Below, in pieces: positions 12,026 through 21,100 of a stretch of 64,000 nt of DNA; position 1 is the stretch's first letter; each line of letters opens with the position of its first letter. The stretch lies in the NCBI RefSeq assembly GCF_019393635.1, contig NC_057866.1, forward strand, positions 11,480,223 through 11,544,222, given 5' to 3'. Both the position numbers and the translations under genes were made by a program. The stretch comes from Dromiciops gliroides. Lineage: Eukaryota; Chordata; Mammalia; Microbiotheria; Microbiotheriidae. The notes below the pieces were generated by a model that made no database searches, was not told the origin of the DNA, and saw only the letters and a list, made by a program, of their open reading frames with translations.

Positions 12026-12634
12026 TCTTGACCCCAGGCTCAGCCTCTAGCCACTGTGCTCCCAGCTGCTTAATAGATGCTGGCTAAGTGAAAGGATGGG
12101 TTAATGTGGGGTTTTGTTGGCTCTTGGTCCTCCCCCTGCCGGTACAGAACCCGACCTGGAAGATCAGTCTTCCAGTGTTGTCATGCTTGGTTTCCTCAGT
12201 CCTCCCACCCTCATCCCCGACCATCCCCCCAAAGCCTTGAACTTGGCAAGTGAAGTTGGGAGGCTGGGCCTCCTTCATCAGACCCACAGTCCAGTGGCAG
12301 GCCCAGACTGGAGCCTCTCCAATTTGCTAGGACTTGCCACAGCTTGAACTCTGCTGCCTACGAGAACCCCTGGTTGCCCACAAATCAGGAGGAGTGATGG
12401 GAGGAGGCCTTTAGTGGAGGAAAGGTTAATGGGACAGTAAAGGACCTTGCGCTCCTGAACACTCCTTTGTGGGTAGGGGTGGGGGAGCCTGCTTAGAGGG
12501 ATTGTTTACTTAGTCCTGATCCCTTCTCCACCCCTGCCTGGGCACATTCCAGCTGCTTGGCGGGTGCCTTGGAAGGTCCTGGTTCAGGATTGGGCAGCAG
12601 ACTGTGGGCCGCCCTGGGGGGGGGGGCGCCATGG

Positions 12635-12790
12635 GCTTGTGCATATGTATGTGTCTGTGAGGATGTGGATGTATGTGTGAAAGTGTGTAAGTGTGTGGGA
12701 AAATGTGTGTTATATGTACCTGTGAGTGTGGAGGGTGGTGTGTGTGTAAGAATGTGTGTGAGCATGGGGGTATGTGCACGTGTGTGTGCT
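12635..12790. repeat. Degenerate TG-rich microsatellite
   Basis: Interrupted TGTG runs (tgtgtgtaagaatgtgtgtg). Cys/Val-rich open frames here are artefacts of the repeat. Confidence 0.85.
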
Positions 12791-12899
12791 GCTTCAGAAT
12801 ACCTAAGAAAGGGTGGGGTCAGCAGTATAGAAGGCAGGAGCACCTTCTGGACCCACACCCAAATATTTCTGCTTGTTGCAGACCTTGGAACCTTCCCAG

Positions 12900-13460
12900 C
12901 CCTGCCATTTATGACCCCTGAGTCTTTGGACTAGTCCCTTCCCTCTCTGGGTCTCAGTGAACTCACCTGTGCAATGGGGAGGTGGGGGGGGGGGAGGCAC
13001 TTGGAGAAGATCTTCAAGTCAGTTCCCTGTGGGTCGGAGGAGGAGCCAACTCAGAATTTTTATTATGAGATGAACTAGCAACAAAGGGAGGCCCACAGCC
13101 TCCTCTCCAGCCAAACCCCCTGGTTTTCCTTTGGTCTCTGCTTTATCTTCTCTTCAATATAGACCCACTTGCTCCTGGATGGGCATGATGCAGCTTGAGA
13201 GCAGGGATGGATTCCTTTCGAACGTGATGTCTCCAGGGCCTTGGGCAGTGCCCGACACACAGTAGGTGCTTAATCAATGCTTGTTCATAGACTGATTCAC
13301 GGTCAGCAGGAGCGGCTTCATTCCTGCTGAGGGACCCTGGGCTATTCACTGAACATCTCTGCCTCAAATTTCTCATCTGTAAAATGGGAATGATAATATC
13401 TGTCATTCTTTCTCAAGCAGTACTTTGGAGGATCACCTGAGCTCACGCATATAAAATACA
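12900..13460 (+). mobile_element. MIR-like and L2-tail fragments
   Basis: MIR-like core at about 12905-12985, an L2 terminus at 13205-13290 (gacacacagtaggtgcttaa), and a MIR-like core at 13300-13460 (tttctcatctgtaaaatggg). Confidence 0.55.
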
Positions 13461-13469
13461 GCACAGACT

Positions 13470-13679
13470 TTTGTTCCCATTCAGTCATGTCCAACTCTCT
13501 GTGACTCAGTTTGGGGTTTTCTTGGCAGAGATGCTGGAGGGGTTGGACACTTCCTTCTCTAGCTCATTTTACAGATGAGGAAACTGAGGTAAACAGGGTG
13601 AAGTGACTTGCTCAGGCTGGATTTAAACTCTGGGAGATGTCTTCTTGATTCTCAGCCCACTGTACCACCTAGCTGCCCA
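13470..13679 (-). mobile_element. Long core SINE, partly deleted
   Basis: ttcagtcatgtccaactctc, agtttggggttttcttggca gag, cattttacagatgaggaaac, ending accacctagctgccc. Confidence 0.78.
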
Positions 13680-13831
13680 TTGCAAACTTTAAAAGATTAA
13701 TAAAAATGCCAGTTGTTCTCACTATATATTTTGTGTTTGTGGAATTCTAGATACTACGTGCTCACCATTGTATACTATATTATTATTATATTATATTATA
13801 TCACATTACATTGTATGGTATGGTATATCAC

Positions 13832-13937
13832 ATATCCTATCCTATCCTATCCTATCCTATATCCTATATCCTATCCTATCCTATATCCTATCCTATCCTA
13901 TCCTATCCTATATCCTATATCCTATCCTATCCTATGG
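13832..13937. repeat. (CCTAT)n pentanucleotide array
   Basis: About 105 bases of CCTAT units with periodic ATATCC variants. On the left it grows out of a TATTA/TGGTA-rich run. Confidence 0.95.
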
Positions 13938-13984
13938 TATTATACTGTTCATAGTGCTTAGTACATAGTCCAGATACAGACAGG

Positions 13985-14450
13985 AATGGCAGGCAGGATG
14001 GCCAGGTGCAAAAAGCACTGTACTTGGAATCAGGAGAAACCTGGGTTCGAATTCTGCCTTTGGCCCTTACTCAAAGTGTAACTATGGCTGAGTCATTCCA
14101 AGTCTGACAACTTTAGTGTTCACCTCTGTAAAATGGGACTAGGAATGCAAGTGTCATCAGCATCAGAGGATTACTGCCAAGATTGACTGAGATGACGTAC
14201 TTAAAGAATTATAGGCATCAGCTATTATTATAAATAGTCTCCTGTGAGCCTAATACTCACCAGGATAATAAGAATCCACAATAATAAAGCATTTTGCAAT
14301 TTGGAAGGTATTTTTCCTTATGACAATCCCTTGAAACATCTTGTGTAGCTCTTTTCCACAGAGAGGAAGCCCCTGCCCAAGACCACAGGGCTGCCCAGTG
14401 GCAGGACTAGAACTCAGACCCAGGCCTCTTGATTTCACTAAACCCACAGT
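13985..14450. mobile_element. Two MIR/THER-like SINEs, opposite strands
   Basis: Plus at 13985-14240 (gaaacctgggttcgaattct, cacctctgtaaaatgggact). Minus at about 14275-14450 (ataataaagcattttgcaat, ccacagggctgcccagtggc). Confidence 0.6.
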
Positions 14451-14609
14451 TGTCTTTCAAAGAGGCCACTTGCCACCATCAGCTGAACAGAATCTCTCAG
14501 CAAACAGTTATTTATTGAACAATTACTGTAAACAAAGCACTCTGCTGAGTCCTGACTGGGAGCCAGTTTAGATAAGATAAGGAAGGGCCCTTGTGCTCAC
14601 TGAATGGAT

Positions 14610-14720
14610 GAACCTGGACAAGAACTGGCAGCTGGGCACAGTCCAGAGGTTCAAAGCCCACCTCTCTGGGCCTCTCTTTCTCCTTATGTAAAATGAAAGG
14701 GCTGGATTAGTGTGAGAAAT
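14610..14720 (+). mobile_element. MIR-like fragment
   Basis: ctctctgggcctctctttct and ttatgtaaaatgaaagggct match the MIR core. Confidence 0.45.
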
Positions 14721-15036
14721 CATTGACTTGGACTCCTACTCTATTCCAATTAGTATTAATCCATTAGATATTCTGCACAAATCATATAGGGATGGATAGT
14801 GGGCCTCAAACTTTAATGTAATGTACACTACTTGTTCACCAACTTAAGAGGCTCATTTTGCAACCACAAGGATGCTGACAGAACTATCTCCAGTCTGTTT
14901 TGCTTGAATTCCATGTTCAAACTCACCATGGGTGGCAGGCCTTGATGATTTGGAAGGTCTCCCAATTTATTTATGAACCTCCAGACCATTCTCTCTTGTC
15001 CAACATTAGCAGGTGACCATCTTACGACCACTTAGT

Positions 15037-15098
15037 CAGGAGAGACCCCCTGCTAATACATCATTTTCAGGAGAGACCCCCTGCTAATACATCATTTT
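15037..15098. repeat. 31-bp perfect tandem duplication
   Basis: Unit begins caggagagaccccctgctaa and ends tacatcatttt, two copies head to tail. Confidence 0.95.
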
Positions 15099-15173
15099 TG
15101 GCCCTCAAGAGCAAGGTCCATCAGCCAATGAGATTCTGTATCATTATTGCATCTTTGGGTATCAAACCTGAGG

Positions 15174-15970
15174 GGCAGCTAGGTGGCACAGTGGATAGAC
15201 CACTGACCCTGGAGTCAGGAGGACCTGAGTTCAAATCTTACCTTAGACTCTTACTAGCCGTGTGACCCTGGGCAAGTCACTTAACCCCAATTGCCTTAAA
15301 CATCCAGGGACATCTCCAATCGACCTGGTCTATATCTCACCACTGGACACAGATGGCTCTGGAGGAGAGCGCGAGGTTGGTGACTTTGAGGGAAAACAAT
15401 CCTCTTCTCAATAATTCTTGGGAACTCAGCAGCCATGTGACAAAGGTTCTTTTATTTCCTTCTCCTGAGGAGGCACCTTAGTGTGCAGCTAGTGGGTGCA
15501 AAGAAAGGGGGCTCACAGGCCCTGTTTTATACCCTAGTCTCTAATGCAAATGGACCCTCCCCTTTTTCATCATTGGTCTGATTACTCAAGGGTTACAATC
15601 TACATACAAAAACTAGATAATCGGTCCCACCCCTCTTCCTTATATGGGTATAACTCAGGAGTGGACCTTATTCTTCCTTATATGGACACAACTCCAGAGC
15701 GGACCTTATTGAGACCAGGGCTCCTTGAACCATGTGATTTTGTTAGCCAGAGGTGGAGGAGGGAATCTGAGACCTTTGTCCTACAAACAGGTCAGGAGGA
15801 ATATGATTGACTGTTATATCTTCACCGAGAGGAGACAACTATCCATTTTCTCACAGTGACCTTGCACAGCCCTCCCTCACTTAAATCCAATTCAGTGCAA
15901 GTCATGCCATCACCCGGATGTCACAGTCCTCTTTGAGAACAAAGGACAAAACAACAACAACAACAAGGTC
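15174..15970 (+). mobile_element. (CAA)n-tailed SINE with tRNA head, split by LTR
   Basis: Head ggggcagctaggtggcacag (shared with the short SINE), body tggacacagatggctctgga, then beyond the LTR cttgcacagccctccctcac and a (CAA)n tail at 15950-15966. A CAA-rich tail suggests RTE/BovB-type mobilisation (family MAR4-like, named from memory). Confidence 0.75.
15383..15858 (-). mobile_element. Solo LTR (fossil) inserted in a SINE, about 476 bp
   Basis: It splits a (CAA)n-tailed SINE. The SINE reads ggttg-gtgac before and gtgac-cttgcacagcc after, giving the 5-bp duplication gtgac. The LTR ends are a short inverted repeat. An AATAAA read on the minus strand lies near the left end (15447-15455), suggesting minus orientation. 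The 5-bp duplication points to an ERVL-like or similar class. It is younger than the host SINE. Confidence 0.65.
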
Positions 15971-16324
15971 TTGGAAGAAGCAGCATCTCAGGTGGTGAGG
16001 AAGATGTGAGGTCCACTTCCTTAGAGGAGGGAACCTTTTAATAGAGTGCCATTATCCCAGAGCTCTGCCTCACTCTCTCTTACTGTAGGTTGGACAATTT
16101 TCATCCCCACACTAGAGACCTGTCAGGTGCCTGCCAGCTCTATGTTTGCTCATCAGACATTCATTTCCACCCAATTCCTTGGGATGGTTGCTCGGGCCAG
16201 ATTGGGCAGGAGGTGATCAGAAGGGTGTGTGGGGGGGGTGAGGTGAGGAGGGCTCTGCCCCAGGTTCTCTCACTCCCCTCCCAGTTCTTAAGGTCTGGAG
16301 GCAAAGGAACCACTGGAGGTCACC

Positions 16325-16870
16325 TAATACCTTCATGAGGAACTTGGGCCTGAGGCAGGGGTAAGTGACCTGCCCAAGGTCTCATGTAGCAGAGCTGGGA
16401 TTCTCAGGCAGGTCTCCTGACTTCAGACCCAAGGCTATTTCCACGACGTAAGTGCAGGCTGGCCAGGGTCTCTCAAGTCTGCTCCTAAGCATTCAGAGGA
16501 TTTAGAATGACCTAGAGAATAGATGGTGATCAATAAGCAAAGCTGACCAGAGAGAAGGTTCTTTTCTGGGGTGGCTGAGAGCCAGAGAAGGCCCAGGACA
16601 GTGATGACACAGCAGTTATCCTAGCAAGCCTGGCCTGTGATGGTGCTGCTGGAGGTGAAGTCATCCTTATCACAGTTCAGTAACTTCTCCTTCCAAGACA
16701 TCCCCCCCCCCCACCTTGTGGGGGCCCTTAGAGATCATCTAGTCTCACCCCCCTCCTTTTACAGAGGAGAAATCAAAAGACCTGGGGAAGGGGAAGGACC
16801 TGCCCTAGGTCACACAGCAGGCTAGCAGCCATGGAGATTAGGAACCAGATTCCAGTGCAGATGGGCAGGA
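16325..16870 (-). mobile_element. Two diverged MIR-like fragments
   Basis: gtaagtgacctgcccaaggt at 16358 and ccttttacagaggagaaatc with ggtcacacagcaggctagca at 16755-16830, both in reverse order. Confidence 0.5.
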
Positions 16871-17079
16871 TCTGCCTTTTCTGTGGTCTCAGAGTGCTTC
16901 AGGATGGAGACACAGGTAGAATGTGATTTCTTTCATTTTTCTTGGATTGTTGGCTCTAGATGCAATTGTTCCATCAATGCTTGTTGAATTAGATGGAATT
17001 GCATGTGGATGGCCTAGGTTCCTGGCACAGAGGAGGCTTTAATAAACACCCTTTGACTAAGTACTGAAGGTCAGGGAAC

Positions 17080-17445
17080 CTGAGGCAGTGAATCTAAGGT
17101 TGGAGCTTGGCTCTGTCATCTTTCACCCTTGTGATCTTGAGCATGATTTATGCCCTGCCGGGGCCTCAGTTTATTCCTTTGTAAAATGAAGGGTTTGGAT
17201 GAAATGAGCCCCAAGGTTGGCTCCAGCATGCTATAGAACCCCAGATTTTCCATCAGAAGTCCTGGGTTCAAGCACCTTCTCTGCCCTTCATTACTTCTGG
17301 GAAAGTCATTGAATCCCTCTGGGCCTCAATTGCAAAAGGGGAAAAATAATCCTGTACTGACACTTTGGGGTGTCATGATTATTCCCCTTTCCAGGCCTCA
17401 GTTTCCCTGTTTGTAAAATGCCCAGGATGGTTTGGATAGGCTGAT
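17080..17445 (+). mobile_element. MIR-like SINEs upstream of the ATL3 promoter
   Basis: Two plus-strand cores: ggggcctcagtttattcctt tgtaaaatgaag (17160) and gtcctgggttcaagcacctt with caggcctcagtttccctgtt (17262, 17394). They end about 100 bases before ZNF143-like motif 1. Confidence 0.55.
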
Positions 17446-17534
17446 CGCTCAAGCCTTGTATAGCTCTAGGCCCCCACTTTCTCCCCTTCCCTGCTTCACC
17501 CCCACACCCCCACCTTCAGGCTTCCACTTGGCCT

Positions 17535-17550
17535 GCTGGGAGTTGTAGTT
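17535..17550 (-). promoter_or_regulatory. ZNF143/THAP11 (SBS-like) motif 1
   Basis: The plus strand reads CTGGGAGTTGTAGTT, the reverse complement of the AACTACAACTCCCAG consensus core bound by ZNF143/THAP11 at CpG-island promoters. It is the best match of the three. Confidence 0.6.
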
Positions 17551-17829
17551 CAGGCTAAGTGGTCTGGTTACAAGCGTAATCCCCACTGGAGCGCATGCTG
17601 CTGGAGGGCCCGGCCTGCTTTGTTTTTGTCTTTGCTGCAGCAGCCCCTCCCTGGCACAGGCCTGGACCCTCATAGGGGCTGGTTTGGACACGAAGCACCG
17701 GACACGCGGTCCAGCCCGCAGGAAAGCCCGGAGGCGGGCCACCAGCTGATCGCCAGAGTCGACGCTCAGCCTGCTGGGAGACTGAGCGCCGGAAACCCGA
17801 GCTTTCCCTCCCAGCTCCCGTATGGACTT

Positions 17830-17844
17830 CTGGGAGTTGTGGTT
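17830..17844 (-). promoter_or_regulatory. ZNF143/THAP11-like motif 2
   Basis: CTGGGAGTTGTGGTT on the plus strand, the same orientation as motif 1 with one difference in the core, followed at once by an ATTGG (inverted CCAAT). Confidence 0.55.
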
Positions 17845-17882
17845 TCATTGGAGACCCGGAGCCCGGGTGGGCGCGAGAGTGA

Positions 17883-17898
17883 GACTACGTTTCCCAGG
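17883..17898 (+). promoter_or_regulatory. ZNF143/THAP11-like motif 3
   Basis: GACTACGTTTCCCAGG on the plus strand, in the opposite orientation to motifs 1 and 2. It lies 39 bases from motif 2 and about 225 bases before the ATL3 start codon. Confidence 0.5.
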
Positions 17899-18121
17899 AG
17901 GCCGCGGTGGGCGGGGCTGGCTCGCAGGCCCCGCTCCTGGCCGCCGGCCCCGGCCTGGGAGCGCGTGCGCAGCCCGTTTCTCCTCGCACCCGAGTCCCCG
18001 CCCGTTTCCCGCGCAGCTCCGCCTGCCGGCCCGCCCGCTCGCCCGCCCGCCCTCAGGCCCGGCCCGGCCCGGCCCCGGCCCGCCCTCTCCCTGCCGCCCG
18101 GGCTGATGAGGAGGCGGCTCC

Positions 18122-18179
18122 ATGTTTTCTTTTCTGCGAGCGGCGGCGGCGGCCTCAACAGAAAGCGGGGAGAACGAAG
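18122..18179 (+). CDS. ATL3: ATL3 coding exon 1 (start codon)
   Basis: The ATG at 18122 opens [12 protein letters not shown] and continues TESGENEG. This resembles the human ATL3 start MLSPQRVAAAAS in length and alanine run. The exon ends in phase 1 at GAA-G before GTAACC. Joined to the acceptor at 32805/32806 it reads on in frame through GDIMEPP. It lies inside the CpG island, as expected for a first exon. The 5' UTR start is not visible; transcription probably begins within the preceding 50-200 bases. Confidence 0.9.
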
Positions 18180-21100
18180 GTAACCCCGCGCCCCCCGGCC
18201 CCCTGCCCCGGGCCCCTTCTGCCTCAGTTTCCGCCCCTGTAAGGCGAGGCCACTCCCCGCCCCTCAGTAAAGGGCGGGGCTTAGACCAGGCGGAGGCTTT
18301 CCCCTCCCCGACCTCAGTTTTCCCGTCTGTATAATGAGGTCGTTAGACCAGGTGGTCCCGTAAGACTCTGGTCCTCCTACGGGCCTGTCAGGAAAGAGAG
18401 ACGCTAGTGGGCCCTCCCTTCCCCATCCCGTGCCTCACTTTACCCATCTGTTGAAAACAGGCAAGACTAGTTGGCTTTTAGGGGCCCTTCCCCTCCTTGG
18501 ACCTCAGTTTCCCCCTGTGTACAGTGAGGGTTGGCTGAGATGGCTCCTGTTGTAAGTTTGCTACGTGGCTCCTTCTTCCCCCGCCTTGGTGGTGGGGGGG
18601 TCTTGTTTACCATCTAAGTGGGAAAGGCTCTCAGGGGTCTCAGCTTCCTTCTTTCAGCCCTCCCCCTCCTCCCTGCACGTGCCCCAGAGCATGGGGGGGG
18701 AGGGGCCCTCCCCTGTGCCCCCTGCCCAGAGCAGCGGGGGAGGGGCCCTCCCGTATCGGCAGCCTGGGACCAGGTGCCAGCCCTCCTTTGGGGTGGGGTG
18801 GAGTTGGGTTTCCTGTCTAAGCTTGATTTCTGCCAACCCTGCTTGCCCCACCCCGTTGGGCATGTAGGGTGCAGTGGTGAATGACCCGCCACGCCACGAG
18901 GTGATCCCCATTAAAGGTCCTCCTAACTCTGCAGACGTTTCCAGCCCATTGGACTAGAAAGTTGGAAGCAGATGCTTTTGGCCATATTAGGGTGGAAAGC
19001 TGGAGAAGGGGAGATGCTGAAGGCCCCGGGCTAGTCACTACAGGCAGGCATCACTCCTCCGAGGGAAGAGGGCAGGGTTTGGAATCCAGGCTCTGCCCCC
19101 TGGTACCCACTTGTGTGCTACCTTGGGCCGGGCCCCCTTCCTCCCCTTCTCTATCCCCGCCCAGGGTCCTGCCACAGAGTCTGCTGGCTGTTACTCAACT
19201 TTTATTAAACCTGTCCTGGGAGCCGTGAAACTTAAATTATTTTTAACCTGGATCTCTTTGCCTCAAGGGACTGAAACCAAAAGTGTGGTAGGGAATTTGG
19301 TGTTCTGTCAGGTGTTTCTCACATGCCCTAAATAGAGTAGGAACTTCAATGGGAGAAAATATGCAGATGGTTTTAAATACGTTTGCTTTTTTTTGCAAAG
19401 AGAACTCAAGGGAGATCGAAAAAGTCCCTACCCACAATCCCCTCCCCCCTCCCCATTTTGAGCATAACACGTGGACGTTTCTACAAGTTCCATTTGTGAA
19501 CTTTATTTATAGGCTCAAAAGACAAGTGAGGAGCCTGCTTGGGAAAACTTCTCCAAAGTCCACACATTTTAGGCCCCTCTGTTGGGTCTGAGAAATTGAT
19601 TGAAACTGTGGTAGGAAGGAGAAACTGTTAAGTGGGGGCTTCTACCAGCGGAGGTGTATTTGAGGGAGTCAACTTTTTGGGGGTTTTTTTGTTTGTTTTT
19701 TGGTGGGGCACTGAGGGCTAAGTGACTTGCCCAGGGTCACACAGCTAGTAAGTGGAGGGAGTAACTTTTAATGGATGAAATAATGAAAGAAAAAACTGTG
19801 ATTTTAAAAATATGTTTCAGCATTTTATCTATGTTCCCAGTCTATAATGTTAAATCACTTTTTTGTTTCATTTTTGGAGGGGCAGTGAAGGTTAATGACT
19901 TGCCCAGGGTCACATAGTTAGTGTCAAGTGTCTGAGGCCGGATTTGAACTCAGGTCCTCCTGAATCCAGGATCCGTGCTTTATCCACTGTGCCACCTAGC
20001 TGCCCCTCCCAGTTTATAATTTTAGAGAGTTACCTGAGGCCCTGAGAGGTTATCATTTACCCAGGGTCCCAGGTCCACTCTCTGTAAGAGGTGAGATTTG
20101 AACCCATGTCTTCCTGACTTTGTGTCACGCTGCCTTTTCTTTCCTAGATTCAGGAAGATCTGAGTTCAAATCTAGCCTCAGACACTTGACACTCTTAAGC
20201 CTCATTGCCCCACCGAAAAAAAAAAAATCTATATGATAATGGGGGGAAAAGTCCGCCAAGGATATATGATAGTGGTGTCAGACTCCAGCAGAGAGGAGGC
20301 TGGCTACCAGGCTGGCCTGGCTGCAAATTGACTTAGAAAGGCACTTATTAACATTATGTGTACTTGATTGTGTTTTTTGTTTTGTTTTGTTTGCTTTTTG
20401 TTTTGTCTGGGGAAATGGGGGTTAAGTGACTTGCCCAAGGTCACACAGCTAGTACGTGTCAAGTGTCTGAGGCCGGATTTGAACTCAGGTACTCCTGAAT
20501 CCAGGGCCAGTGCTTCATCTACTGAACCACCTAGCTGCCCCTTGATTGTGTTTTTATTTATTTTGTTAAATATCTCTCAATTACATTTTGGCGGGCCTGA
20601 GGCCCAGTCCTTGTGTTTGAGACCTCTGCTGTAATGGGTAGAGGGCTCAGCTTGCAGCTGTGAAGAACTGGGTTCAAGGCCTGACCCTGACACATTCTGA
20701 CTGTGTGACCTTGGGCAAGTCACTTATTTCAGTGCTCCAGGAAGTTACAGAGAAGGAGCTAACTGCAACTGTCAAGAGAGTTTTCTCACCTGGGAGGGCC
20801 TTAGACCAGAGAAATCCTAGGTTCAGTCCTTCTTCCTTATAATTCCAGTATTTTTTCCACACGCGTACTTTGTTTTATAAAACCAGTTTTGTCTTATGAC
20901 AGATATCTTTGAAAATTCCTGTTGTTCATATCACTCCCCAGGAAAAGAAACATTTCCTCTTGGCTTTTCTTTTCATGATCATTTTTGCATGAGAAAGTAC
21001 TTTGTAAAGCGCTGTATAAATGTTAGCTATTGTTACTTTGAAAGATTTAGACCAAGGCAAGCACTTAATTTTTTAAAGTCAATAAAATAAGGGGAAATAG

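Larger units (their letters stand above)
17690..18310 (+). promoter_or_regulatory. ATL3: CpG-island promoter of ATL3
   Basis: GC- and CpG-dense sequence (many GCCCGCC, GGCCCGG and CGGCGG words), standing out sharply from its AT-richer surroundings. No TATA box is near the first exon. It spans exon 1 and its donor. Three ZNF143/THAP11-like motifs lie within or just upstream of it. A housekeeping-type, dispersed-start promoter is inferred. Confidence 0.8.

Noticed and set aside
12557-12934. Cys/Val-rich 125-codon open frame resembling a small secreted protein
   Set aside because: It is produced by a degenerate TG microsatellite.
15178-15300. tRNA-like sequences with B-box GTTCAAATC motifs at many sites
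   Set aside because: They are SINE heads with degenerate cloverleaf and SINE bodies attached, not functional tRNA genes.
1-17500. Search for RTN3, expected divergent from ATL3 by human synteny
   Set aside because: No minus-strand exon resembling RTN3 exon 1 or its reticulon domain and no second CpG island was found; it probably lies outside the window.
17620-18183. 187-codon plus-strand open frame and several minus-strand frames across the CpG island
   Set aside because: Open frames are expected in CpG-rich DNA, which is poor in stop codons. The Pro/Ala/Gly/Arg-rich composition and overlap with ATL3 exon 1 in other frames mark them as shadows.
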